Source: an uncultured Pseudomonadota bacterium (GTDB lineage Bacteria > Pseudomonadota > Gammaproteobacteria > Steroidobacterales > Steroidobacteraceae). Taken from it: DNA of 6,761 bases. The stretch is from positions 1 through 6,761 of the forward strand of contig CAITAM010000307.1 in NCBI GenBank assembly GCA_903890265.1, written 5' to 3'. Numbering within the stretch: the stretch's first letter is position 1; every line of letters begins with the position of its first letter. The translations under genes and the position numbers were made by a program. This document shows, piece after piece, positions 1 to 5,667 of the stretch. Below the pieces are notes generated by a model. That model searched no databases, was not told where the DNA came from, and saw nothing but the letters and a program-made list of their open reading frames with translations.

Positions 1-2235
1 CGGTGCCGTGGGCGCGGTACGGTAATCCTGCTGGTAGACGATGTCGTAGTACTTGACGTCGAAGGCGTTCAGGAGGTCGACGCTCACCTTGACCGACTCG
101 CCCAGGTGGCGCTGCAACCGGACGTTGGTGACGAAGGACGAGGGCGAGTTGATCGAGTTGTCCTGCGCCGCCGGGTAGTTGCCGATGTAGCGCCCCTCGA
201 CCGCCGCGGTCCACGGCCCGACGTCCTTCACGGTCGCCCGCAGCAGCGCGACCTCCGGCACGGCGTTCGGGATCCGGTCGCCGCTCGAACCGCTGGCATT
301 CGGGTCCGCGTAGCGGGCGTGCGTCCACGCAAGGTCGGCATCCAGCAGGACATGCCGCCCGAGCACCCAATGGTTGTTCCATTCGACGCCGTAGCGACGG
401 CTCGCGTCATTCGGCGACGTGCTGCCGATGTCCGAATCCGCGTTGTAGACAAGCTCCGAGTTGCTGTTCAGCACCCAGACGGCCAGGGATGACTGGAGCC
501 CCGCGAGCGCTTCCGTGCGTGCGCCCACCTCGTAGCCAATGGCGGAAACCAGTGGCGGTACCGGTGAGGCCGCGCCCTGCGTCGTGGGATCGATCCGGTC
601 GATCGCGCCGCGGGCGTCGTTGCTGTGGAAGCCGCGTCCGGCGTTGACGAAGAACTCGGTATGCGCCCACGGGCCGAGCACGAGGGCCGCCTTTGGCAAC
701 AGCAGGCTAGCGCTCGCGCTGCCGGAGTTCTCGGCAAAGAACGCATCGGTCTGCTTCATCGAGATCGACTGCTCGCGCAACCCGACCAGCGAGCGCAGCC
801 AGGGGGTCCACGTGGTGGTGTTCTGCAGGTAGACGCCGACCGAGGTCTCGCGCACCCGATCCGCACTGACGTTCGAAAACACCACCCGTCGCTGCGTGTT
901 GTTCAGCCCCACGTCGATGGCGTCGAATCTCGCCTGCACGCCGGCCTCGGTGACGCTGGCGTGTCCGGCAAGGAGGTGGTCCCAGCCCTCGACGTAGCTC
1001 GCGCCACCCACGTGCCGGTGCTCGAACTGCTCGAACTGATCGGTCGGCAGCAGCGGGTCCGGCGCATACACCGGTGGATTGCCTGGTACGGGTGACAGCG
1101 AATTGCGGTTCTCGTACAGCGTGAAGTCGGAGACGAGGCGCAGCCGGTAATACTCGTAGAACGCCGACACCCGCCGGTAGCCGTCGCTATTACGGAGGTG
1201 CCATTCGCCGGACAGGACCGCGCGCCCCGTCTCGCCACCGTCGCTTGGGTCGACCGCGCCAAAGCGAGGCAGCGCTCCCGACGTGATCAGCTCCAGCGGG
1301 ACCTGGTCCGTCGAGTTCCACGACGCGTCGTAGTACTGGGCATCGACCGACCAGCCGTGGTCGAGCGAGCCGTCGCTGAGCCGCAGCAGCGCATTTTTCT
1401 TGCGCAGGTTCTCTGGCGTTACCCAGGGACCGTTCTCCTGCAGCAGTTCCAGGGCACCCAGCAGCACGGGCCCGTCATGGTCGGCCGTCGCGCGGTTCGT
1501 GGCGCCGATGGCACCGAGCGGCGACGAGCCGGCCACCATCACGCGCCGGTAATCGTCCGCGCCGAGCGTCACGTTGATCAGGCTCTGCGGCAGCGAGTTC
1601 CGGTAGTGGATATCCACCGCACCGGCGGCCGAGAAGTCGCCCTGGCTCGCAAAATACGGGCCCTTCAGGTAGTTGATGCGATCAACGAGTTCCGGCACCA
1701 GGAAATTGAGGTCCGAGTAGCCCTGGCCGTGCGCATTGGTCGGCATGTTGACCGGTACGCCGTCGACATAGCTCGCAAGGTCGGTGCCGTGGTCGAGGTT
1801 ATAGCCACGCAGAAAATACTGGTTCGCCTTGCCATCGCCGGAGTGCTGGGTGACCACGAGCCCCGGTACCGTCTCCAGCACCTCGCCCGGCCGGAGCAGC
1901 GGGATGTCCTGCAGCAGCACGCCATTGATCGTGCCCTGGGAGGCCGCGTCGCTCGTGCCGATCGCGTTCTCGTAGTGCGATTGCACGACCACTTCCTCGA
2001 GCACGTTGGCCGCACCGGGGAGCAACGCCGCCGTGCGCTCCTCGGCACTCGCCGCACCCGTGTGGCCCAGCGCGAGTCCGGCGCCCGAGAGGAAAACCCA
2101 CCAGGGCAGCAGGCGCTGCCGGCCAGTGAGTCCGCCGCCGCGCGCGGGCCCGGCCCACACACGGCCGGCCCGCAGACACCACAGCAGGAGCGGCGCCAGC
2201 CGCTTCCGCCGCACTTTCGTGGTCGCACTGCACAC
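1..2235 (-). CDS. TonB-dependent outer-membrane receptor, probable nickel/cobalt uptake (C-terminus cut by window edge)
   Basis: This frame stays open from the left edge to about 2300 and encodes a TonB-dependent receptor that would import a metal complex across the outer membrane using TonB energy. A hydrophobic signal segment (LLPWWVFLSGAGLALG) ends near ASA/EE, followed by a TonB-box-like EEVVVQ. Next comes a plug domain with ETVPGLVVTQHSGDG, YFLRGYN and YVDGVPVNMP, then a long beta-barrel. The last visible part, LLNAFDVKYYDIVYQQDYR, is typical of the final strands, so only about 20-30 residues should be missing. The start is uncertain. GTG at 2235 has AAGG 10 nt upstream and is used here. 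GTG at 2214 and at 2160 are alternatives, and 2160 gives the more normal 39-residue signal peptide but has no visible ribosome site. No in-frame ATG exists. The gene follows nikR on the same strand and has an operator-like palindrome just upstream. Nickel as substrate is inferred from context. Confidence 0.93.
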   Translation of the reverse strand, partial: MCSATTKVRRKRLAPLLLWCLRAGRVWAGPARGGGLTGRQRLLPWWVFLSGAGLALGHTGAASAEERTAALLPGAANVLEEVVVQSHYENAIGTSDAASQGTINGVLLQDIPLLRPGEVLETVPGLVVTQHSGDGKANQYFLRGYNLDHGTDLASYVDGVPVNMPTNAHGQGYSDLNFLVPELVDRINYLKGPYFASQGDFSAAGAVDIHYRNSLPQSLINVTLGADDYRRVMVAGSSPLGAIGATNRATADHDGPVLLGALELLQENGPWVTPENLRKKNALLRLSDGSLDHGWSVDAQYYDASWNSTDQVPLELITSGALPRFGAVDPSDGGETGRAVLSGEWHLRNSDGYRRVSAFYEYYRLRLVSDFTLYENRNSLSPVPGNPPVYAPDPLLPTDQFEQFEHRHVGGASYVEGWDHLLAGHASVTEAGVQARFDAIDVGLNNTQRRVVFSNVSADRVRETSVGVYLQNTTTWTPWLRSLVGLREQSISMKQTDAFFAENSGSASASLLLPKAALVLGPWAHTEFFVNAGRGFHSNDARGAIDRIDPTTQGAASPVPPLVSAIGYEVGARTEALAGLQSSLAVWVLNSNSELVYNADSDIGSTSPNDASRRYGVEWNNHWVLGRHVLLDADLAWTHARYADPNASGSSGDRIPNAVPEVALLRATVKDVGPWTAAVEGRYIGNYPAAQDNSINSPSSFVTNVRLQRHLGESVKVSVDLLNAFDVKYYDIVYQQDYRTAPTAP

Positions 2236-2287
2236 AGTCGCTCTGCCTTGGGTGGGCCCGCCGGTCGCCGGACGGTACCGGGGACCC

Positions 2288-2316
2288 GGTAAGAAGTATT
2301 TCCTTTTATTCTTACC
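2288..2316. promoter_or_regulatory. Perfect inverted repeat, candidate NikR operator upstream of the TonB receptor
   Basis: GGTAAGAA and TTCTTACC form a perfect 8-bp dyad separated by 13 nt. It sits in an AT-rich island within otherwise GC-rich DNA, between the nikR stop and the receptor start. Read as 6-bp half-sites it is GTAAGA-N15-TCTTAC, with half-site centres 21 bp apart. This is close in geometry to the Escherichia coli NikR site GTATGA-N16-TCATAC, though the half-site sequence differs. The spacer has no pairing potential that would make a good RNA hairpin, and no T-run follows, so an operator fits better than a terminator. A weak -10-like AAGAAT lies inside the left half on the minus strand, so binding would occlude the promoter. 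Assignment to NikR is inference. Confidence 0.6.
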
Positions 2317-2346
2317 AGATCATGACGCGACCGTGTCGGTCTGGCA

Positions 2347-2366
2347 GGCCGGTCGGCGCGACGGCC
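2347..2366 (-). terminator. Weak GC-rich hairpin directly after nikR
   Basis: GGCC and GTCG pair with CGAC and GGCC, with one bulged G and a 3-nt loop, starting at the base after the nikR stop codon. No T-run follows on the minus strand, so it is at best a weak terminator or an mRNA end-stabilising structure. Read-through from nikR into the receptor gene remains possible. Confidence 0.2.
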
Positions 2367-2903
2367 TCAGCGGTGCCGGTGCGGGTGCTTGTGCGGGTGG
2401 GAGCGCGCAGGGGCGTGGCCGTGTGCCGCCCCGTCCGCATCGGGCCGGAATGTCGCGTGGCCGTCCCGTTCACCGGCCGCGGGGTGATGGGAATGGGCGG
2501 CGTCGCTCACGTGGATGAGGTTCAGCTGCCCGTGCCGCACGCCGCGCTCGGCAATCAGCGAATCGGCAAAGCGGCGAACGTCGCGGACCCGCCCCTTCAG
2601 CATGACGGCCTCGAGGCAGTTGTCGTGATCCAGGTGGGCGTGCATGGCGGCGACCGTGAGGTCGTGGTGCTCGTGCTGCAACTCGGTCAGGCGCTCGGCA
2701 AGCGAGCGCTCGTGGTGATCGTAGACATAGGACAGGCTCGCGACGCACGGCCCCGCGTCATCGCGTTGGCCGGCGCGCTCCTGCAACTCGCGGCGCAGGA
2801 TGTCGCGCACCGCTTCGCTGCGCGAGGCGTAGCCGCGCTCCGCGATCAGCTCATCGAACGCGGCAGCGAGTTCCTCGGACAGGGAAATCGTGAATCGGTC
2901 CAT
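2367..2903 (-). CDS. nikR: NikR-type nickel-responsive transcriptional regulator with C-terminal His-rich extension
   Basis: This encodes a 178-residue ribbon-helix-helix repressor that binds DNA when loaded with nickel. Residues 1-45 are the DNA-binding arm and helices (MDRFTISLSEELAAAFDELI, then GYASRSEAVRDILR). Residues 52-133 are the ACT-like metal-binding domain. All four high-affinity nickel ligands are visible: H77, H88, H90 and C96, matching E. coli H76, H87, H89 and C95. The family is usually about 130-150 residues. Here about 45 more residues carry 12 histidines (131-177) and end in HPHKHPHRHR. The ATG at 2903 has GAGGAG 10 nt upstream. The frame is open further upstream to 3470, but that stretch is antisense to the next gene and is not part of the protein. 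It is divergent from the PCu(A)C-like gene and upstream of the receptor gene it probably controls. Confidence 0.95.
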   Translation of the reverse strand: MDRFTISLSEELAAAFDELIAERGYASRSEAVRDILRRELQERAGQRDDAGPCVASLSYVYDHHERSLAERLTELQHEHHDLTVAAMHAHLDHDNCLEAVMLKGRVRDVRRFADSLIAERGVRHGQLNLIHVSDAAHSHHPAAGERDGHATFRPDADGAAHGHAPARSHPHKHPHRHR

Positions 2904-2913
2904 GCCAGCGTAA

Positions 2914-2919
2914 CTCCTC
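2914..2919 (-). promoter_or_regulatory. Ribosome binding site of nikR
   Basis: GAGGAG lies on the minus strand 10 nt before the ATG at 2903. It decides the short NikR start over the open upstream extension of the same frame. Confidence 0.75.
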
Positions 2920-2922
2920 GGT

Positions 2923-2936
2923 CCGCGAAGGGTAGC
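2923..2936 (-). promoter_or_regulatory. Possible -10 region of nikR
   Basis: On the minus strand this reads GCTACCCTTCGCGG. TACCCT would be a -10 element (3 of 6 matches to TATAAT) and would start the message about 19 nt before the nikR ATG. The same 14-mer with one change lies upstream of the parvulin-hupE operon. No convincing -35 is visible, so this is tentative. Confidence 0.3.
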
Positions 2937-2956
2937 CCGCGCGCTGCCGACGTGCA

Positions 2957-2980
2957 CGGATGTCACCGGAAATTCATCCG
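2957..2980. promoter_or_regulatory. Inverted repeat in the divergent nikR / PCu(A)C-like intergenic region
   Basis: CGGATG-N12-CATCCG is a perfect 6-bp dyad, with a smaller GAAATTC near-palindrome inside the spacer. It lies in the 96-nt gap between two divergent starts, 20 nt before the plus-strand ATG and upstream of the putative nikR -10. It could be a shared operator. Its half-sites do not resemble those at 2288-2316, so it would need a different protein or could be chance. Confidence 0.25.
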
Positions 2981-2999
2981 CCGCCCCTAGCCTGAGCGG

Positions 3000-3503
3000 A
3001 TGCCAGCGCCGCCACCGACCGCACCGCACGGACGCGTCCGCCCTCTGCTCCTCGGCCTCGCGTGGCTCGCGGCCGGCGGTGCGGCGGTGGCCCAGCCGAC
3101 CGCCATGCCGACCGGCACCGCGACGGCGAACTCCACAGCGAGCGTCCCGGCGAGCGAGGCGATCGAGGTCCTGGTGCTCGAGGCCTCGGTCACCCCCGCC
3201 GCTCGCGGCGTGCGGAGCGCGGATGTCTACGCGCTGTTCGTCAACGTCGAAGCGACCGAGGTGCTCTGCGGCGCCGACAGTCCCGTCGCGGAGCGCGTCG
3301 AGCTCGTCGGTGCCGACGGCAAGGCGCGGCCATTCAGTGATTTTTCGTTCCACGAAGACGTCGAGACCCGGCTGACCCCCGACCTGCACCTGCGGCTCCT
3401 CGGCCTGAAGCACCCGCTGCAGCCGGGCGATCCGGTCCTGGTCACGATGCACTTCGAGGAAGGCGGCCACCTCGACCTTCGGGCGACCGTTCGTACCCCC
3501 TAG
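3000..3503 (+). CDS. Secreted PCu(A)C-like (DUF461-type) protein with degenerate copper site
   Basis: This encodes a 167-residue protein with a Sec signal peptide: Arg residues at 12 and 14, a hydrophobic core LLLGLAWLAAGGAAVA, and cleavage near residue 31 (AVA/Q). Residues 54-166 follow the PCu(A)C periplasmic copper chaperone pattern: a front strand YALFVNVEATE, the signature DSPVAERVEL, then DLHLRLLGLKHPLQPGDPVLVTMHFEEGG. The family normally binds Cu(I) through a His and Met set (H-X10-M-X21-H-X-M). Here only H130 of that set remains. The first His position is V103 and the final Met position is R132. Other His residues (118, 138, 151, 157) and C90 could form another site. It is divergent from nikR and 42 nt from the convergent hupE stop. 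A role in periplasmic metal handling, perhaps of nickel, is inferred from context. The start has only a weak ribosome site, but it gives the intact signal peptide. Confidence 0.8.
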   Translation: MPAPPPTAPHGRVRPLLLGLAWLAAGGAAVAQPTAMPTGTATANSTASVPASEAIEVLVLEASVTPAARGVRSADVYALFVNVEATEVLCGADSPVAERVELVGADGKARPFSDFSFHEDVETRLTPDLHLRLLGLKHPLQPGDPVLVTMHFEEGGHLDLRATVRTP

Positions 3504-3512
3504 CGCCTTCGC

Positions 3513-3538
3513 CGTGGCCGGTGCCTGCCACCGCCACG
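3513..3538. terminator. Possible bidirectional terminator hairpin between convergent genes
   Basis: A stem of CGTGGC plus GGTG pairs with CACC plus GCCACG, with one bulged C and a 5-nt loop. It fills most of the 42-nt gap between two convergent stop codons (3503 and 3546). There is no T-run on either side, so any termination would rely on the GC-rich stem alone. Confidence 0.35.
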
Positions 3539-3545
3539 CGTCGCG

Positions 3546-4541
3546 TCAGCCGTGCAGTCTCGCCAACATGACCGCGATCCGGCTCCAGGACCAGTAGGCC
3601 GCGAGCGAGCCGATGACGTAGAGCGCGGTGGCGCGGCCGACGGCGAGCCACGGCGCCTGGCGCGGCAGCAGCCGGTAGACGAGGTAGGCGAGCCCGACGG
3701 TGAACAGCTGACCGATCTCGACCCCGACGTTGAAGGTCAGGAGCGCGACCGGCAGGTGCACCTGCGGCAACCCGATCTCCTTCAGCGCGCCCGCGAACCC
3801 GAGCCCGTGCACGAGACCGAAGAGGAACGCGAGCGCCGCCGGATAACGCCGGGACAGGGTGTCGCGGCGGGACAGCGCCTCGTGGGCGACCAGCACGATG
3901 GAGAGCGCGATGGTCGCTTCCACCGGCGGCGGGCGCAGCGTCAGGATGCCAAGCGCCGCACTCGCGAGCGTGAGACTGTGCGCCATCGTGAACGCCGTGA
4001 TGGTCCAGAAGAGCTTGCGCCGAAAGCCCACCAGGAACAGCAGGCCCATCACGAACGCGAGATGGTCGTAACCGGTCAGGATGTGCTCGACGCCGAGCAC
4101 GAGGTAGGCCCATGCGATCTCGCCGACGCCGCGCCGGTCGTCCGCCGACCCGTACAGCCGCACCTCGGGCTGGTTACCGGTCAGGGTGTAGACCCGGGTC
4201 TGGCCATCGAGCCAGTCCACCTTCACCATGACGGCCGAGTAGCGCTTGCCCACGCCGCGCACGGTGAACGGCCCGACGAGCCCGCCGGCGCCGCAGTGCA
4301 GGCGGTTGCCCTCCTCGCGGCAGCTCGCCGGCCACTGCGGCGTCAGGTCGGCGTACACCGACCGCGCGTCGCTGGTCGCGGTCCAGGTCCAGATGAAGTC
4401 GCCGGGCCCGGTCTCGCGCAGCTCCATCTCGGCCATGCTCATCTCGTGCGCGGCGAGGGGTCCGGCCGCAACGAGCAGCGCCACGGCGAGCAGCGCCGCC
4501 CGCAGCCGACGGAGTGTGCCTGGCGCGCCGCCGCGACTCAT
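3546..4541 (-). CDS. hupE: HupE/UreJ-family nickel/cobalt permease with N-terminal periplasmic domain
   Basis: This encodes a 331-residue inner-membrane transporter for Ni2+ or Co2+. Residues 1-31 are a signal sequence (RRLRAALLAVALLVAAGPLAA). Residues 32-140 form an extracytoplasmic domain with two cysteines (C74, C83) that could pair. Residues 141-330 hold about six to seven membrane segments with the family motifs: H153 and D159-H160 in VEHILTGYDHLAF, H188 in FTMAHSLTL, H245 in GLVHGLGFAG, and E275 in FNVGVEIGQ. This two-part layout is that of the longer HupE_UreJ_2 type, rather than the short HupE of hydrogenase operons. The ATG overlaps the stop of the upstream parvulin-like gene as ATGA, so translation is probably coupled. 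The frame is open upstream to 4793, but that part is antisense-free shadow within the parvulin-like gene. The choice between Ni and Co cannot be read from the sequence, but nearby NikR favours nickel. Confidence 0.93.
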   Translation of the reverse strand: MSRGGAPGTLRRLRAALLAVALLVAAGPLAAHEMSMAEMELRETGPGDFIWTWTATSDARSVYADLTPQWPASCREEGNRLHCGAGGLVGPFTVRGVGKRYSAVMVKVDWLDGQTRVYTLTGNQPEVRLYGSADDRRGVGEIAWAYLVLGVEHILTGYDHLAFVMGLLFLVGFRRKLFWTITAFTMAHSLTLASAALGILTLRPPPVEATIALSIVLVAHEALSRRDTLSRRYPAALAFLFGLVHGLGFAGALKEIGLPQVHLPVALLTFNVGVEIGQLFTVGLAYLVYRLLPRQAPWLAVGRATALYVIGSLAAYWSWSRIAVMLARLHG

Positions 4542-5422
4542 GGCTTCGTCACGGTTGCCGCGGCCGCCGAACCGGCCGGCAAGGCCGCCGCCGGCGGCGT
4601 CCACGGCTCGTAGCGGATCTTGTATTTCTTCCACAGCTCGCGCACCGCCGCGGTGCGCTGATCGCCGGCCGTCGCGTCCTTCCAGTCGGCAAGGATCGTG
4701 GCGTGCAGCTGCTCGAAGTCCGCCGGCACCGCCGCGCGCCGCTCGGTGACCCGCACCGCGCGCCAGCCGTCGGTGGTGTTCAGCGCCACCCACACGTTCA
4801 GCGGCTGCTCCTGCAGCTCCTTCGTGAACGACGAGCCGTAGGCGCCATCGAGCGTCGCCACCGGCCGGTTCTTGAACACCCGAAGGCCCGCCTGCGCGTC
4901 ACCCGGCGTGCCGGCGTTCAGGTCCTTGACGAAGGACCGTACCGCCGCCTCGGTGCTCGTACCGGTGAGCGCGGCTTCCTCAAAGGTCACGCGCGGCACC
5001 TCGTCGTACTTGTCGCGGTGCTTCTCGAACCAGTCCTTCAGCGTCTTGTCGTCGGGCGCCTGCACCTTCACGGTCGACTCGATCACGCCGAGCGACTTAA
5101 AGATGATGCGGTCTTTCAGCATCGTGTCGCCCTTGTCGAGGCCGTTCGCGATGCCCTCGCGGTACAGCACCTCGTTGTCGAGCCACACCTTCTGCAGGCT
5201 CTTCAGCTCCTCCGGCGTCGGCGGCCGGTTACGCGAGCTCGCGAAGATCTCGGCCAGCTCGTTGTTGACGTCTGCCGAGACGACGATCGTCCGCGGATCC
5301 TCGGCTCGCGTCACGAGGAAATGATCGAGCCCGAACAGCAAGCCGCCAAGGATGGCAAAGTGAACGAGCGGCTCGCGCAGCCAGGAGCGGGACGCGGGCT
5401 CGGTCGGGGAAACACTACTCAT
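4538..5422 (-). CDS. Membrane-anchored parvulin-like (PpiC/SurA-type) protein with degenerate active site
   Basis: This encodes a 294-residue protein with a short basic cytoplasmic N-terminus and one membrane segment at about residues 19-37 (LVHFAILGGLLFGLDHFLV), placing the rest in the periplasm. Residues 45-130 form a helical chaperone-like region. Residues 140-230 match the PpiC rotamase fold pattern, including PRVTFEEAAL, the VATLDGAYGSSFTKEL stretch and GWRAVRVTER. The catalytic histidines expected in RF-x-H-I and G-x-H-L-V-R-V appear replaced by E149 and R221, so isomerase activity is doubtful and a scaffold or chaperone role is more likely. The tail is Ala/Pro-rich. The ATG at 5422 has GAGG 10 nt upstream. 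The gene overlaps hupE by 4 nt, suggesting that it serves assembly or function of the permease. The family call is by pattern only. Confidence 0.82.
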   Translation of the reverse strand: MSSVSPTEPASRSWLREPLVHFAILGGLLFGLDHFLVTRAEDPRTIVVSADVNNELAEIFASSRNRPPTPEELKSLQKVWLDNEVLYREGIANGLDKGDTMLKDRIIFKSLGVIESTVKVQAPDDKTLKDWFEKHRDKYDEVPRVTFEEAALTGTSTEAAVRSFVKDLNAGTPGDAQAGLRVFKNRPVATLDGAYGSSFTKELQEQPLNVWVALNTTDGWRAVRVTERRAAVPADFEQLHATILADWKDATAGDQRTAAVRELWKKYKIRYEPWTPPAAALPAGSAAAATVTKP

Positions 5423-5432
5423 GCGCGTCAGA

Positions 5433-5436
5433 CCTC
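5433..5436 (-). promoter_or_regulatory. Ribosome binding site of the parvulin-like gene
   Basis: GAGG on the minus strand stands 10 nt before the ATG at 5422, the same spacing as for nikR. Confidence 0.55.
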
Positions 5437-5477
5437 GATGCAGTCACGGGGCATTGGCGGCAGCGCCAGCCCACGGG

Positions 5478-5491
5478 CCGCGGAGGGTAGC
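5478..5491 (-). promoter_or_regulatory. Possible -10 region of the parvulin-hupE operon
   Basis: On the minus strand this reads GCTACCCTCCGCGG, matching the nikR upstream element in 13 of 14 positions. TACCCT preceded by TGC resembles an extended -10. The AT-rich stretch just upstream (GTGATTATTTCTGTCGTATT) could hold the rest of the promoter, but no clear -35 is seen. The implied leader is about 55 nt. Confidence 0.35.
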
Positions 5492-5533
5492 ACGCGCAAT
5501 ACGACAGAAATAATCACAGGCGGGGCGCGCGTC

Positions 5534-5552
5534 GCCGGTGCCGGGCACCGGC
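5534..5552. repeat. GC-rich perfect inverted repeat between terminator and promoter
   Basis: GCCGGTGC and GCACCGGC form a perfect 8-bp dyad around CGG. It lies in the 245-nt gap between the terminator at 5590-5620 and the putative operon promoter. No T-run follows on either strand, so it could be a protein-binding site or simply a GC-rich hairpin. Confidence 0.35.
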
Positions 5553-5589
5553 CGCTGGCTTCCCGGGCAGCATGACAACGGGCGCCATG

Positions 5590-5620
5590 AAAAAGGGCGC
5601 CACGCTTGCGCGTGGCGCCC
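5590..5620 (-). terminator. Strong intrinsic terminator of the right-hand gene
   Basis: An 11-bp perfect stem (GGGCGCCACGC with GCGTGGCGCCC) encloses a 4-nt loop and is followed on the minus strand by TTTTT. It begins 47 nt after the stop codon of the gene at 5668-6761. It shows that this gene is normally transcribed separately from the parvulin-hupE operon downstream. Confidence 0.9.
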
Positions 5621-5667
5621 TCCGGGCCGACTCGTCTCGGCCAGTCTACTCAGCCAGTCGTCTCGTC

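Noticed and set aside
1198..2292. Long open frame on the plus strand (364 codons)
   Set aside because: It is antisense to the well-supported TonB receptor. Its translation is Arg/Ala-rich with no recognisable motif, as expected of a shadow frame in GC-rich DNA.
2236..2366. Possible metal or cobalamin riboswitch before the receptor
   Set aside because: The gap is only 131 nt, and I see no conserved riboswitch elements. The only clear structure is the operator-like dyad.
2322..2990. Plus-strand open frame of 222 codons
   Set aside because: It is antisense to nikR, with no motif and no ribosome site of note.
3062..3375. Two further plus-strand frames overlapping the PCu(A)C-like gene
   Set aside because: They are out-of-frame shadows, very Arg-rich and without motifs.
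2904..3470. N-terminal extension of the NikR frame, about 190 codons
   Set aside because: NikR starts cleanly at the ATG at 2903 with a ribosome site. The extension is antisense to the PCu(A)C-like gene, which has a signal peptide and family motifs.
3552..4613. Plus-strand open frame of 353 codons
   Set aside because: It is antisense to the HupE permease, which carries clear family motifs. The translation is Arg/Gln/His-rich low-complexity sequence.
4542..4793. N-terminal extension of the HupE frame
   Set aside because: It lies inside the parvulin-like gene in another frame. The ATG at 4541 gives an intact signal peptide and a 4-nt overlap.
4514..5575. Plus-strand open frame of 353 codons
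   Set aside because: It is antisense to the parvulin-like gene and has no domain pattern.
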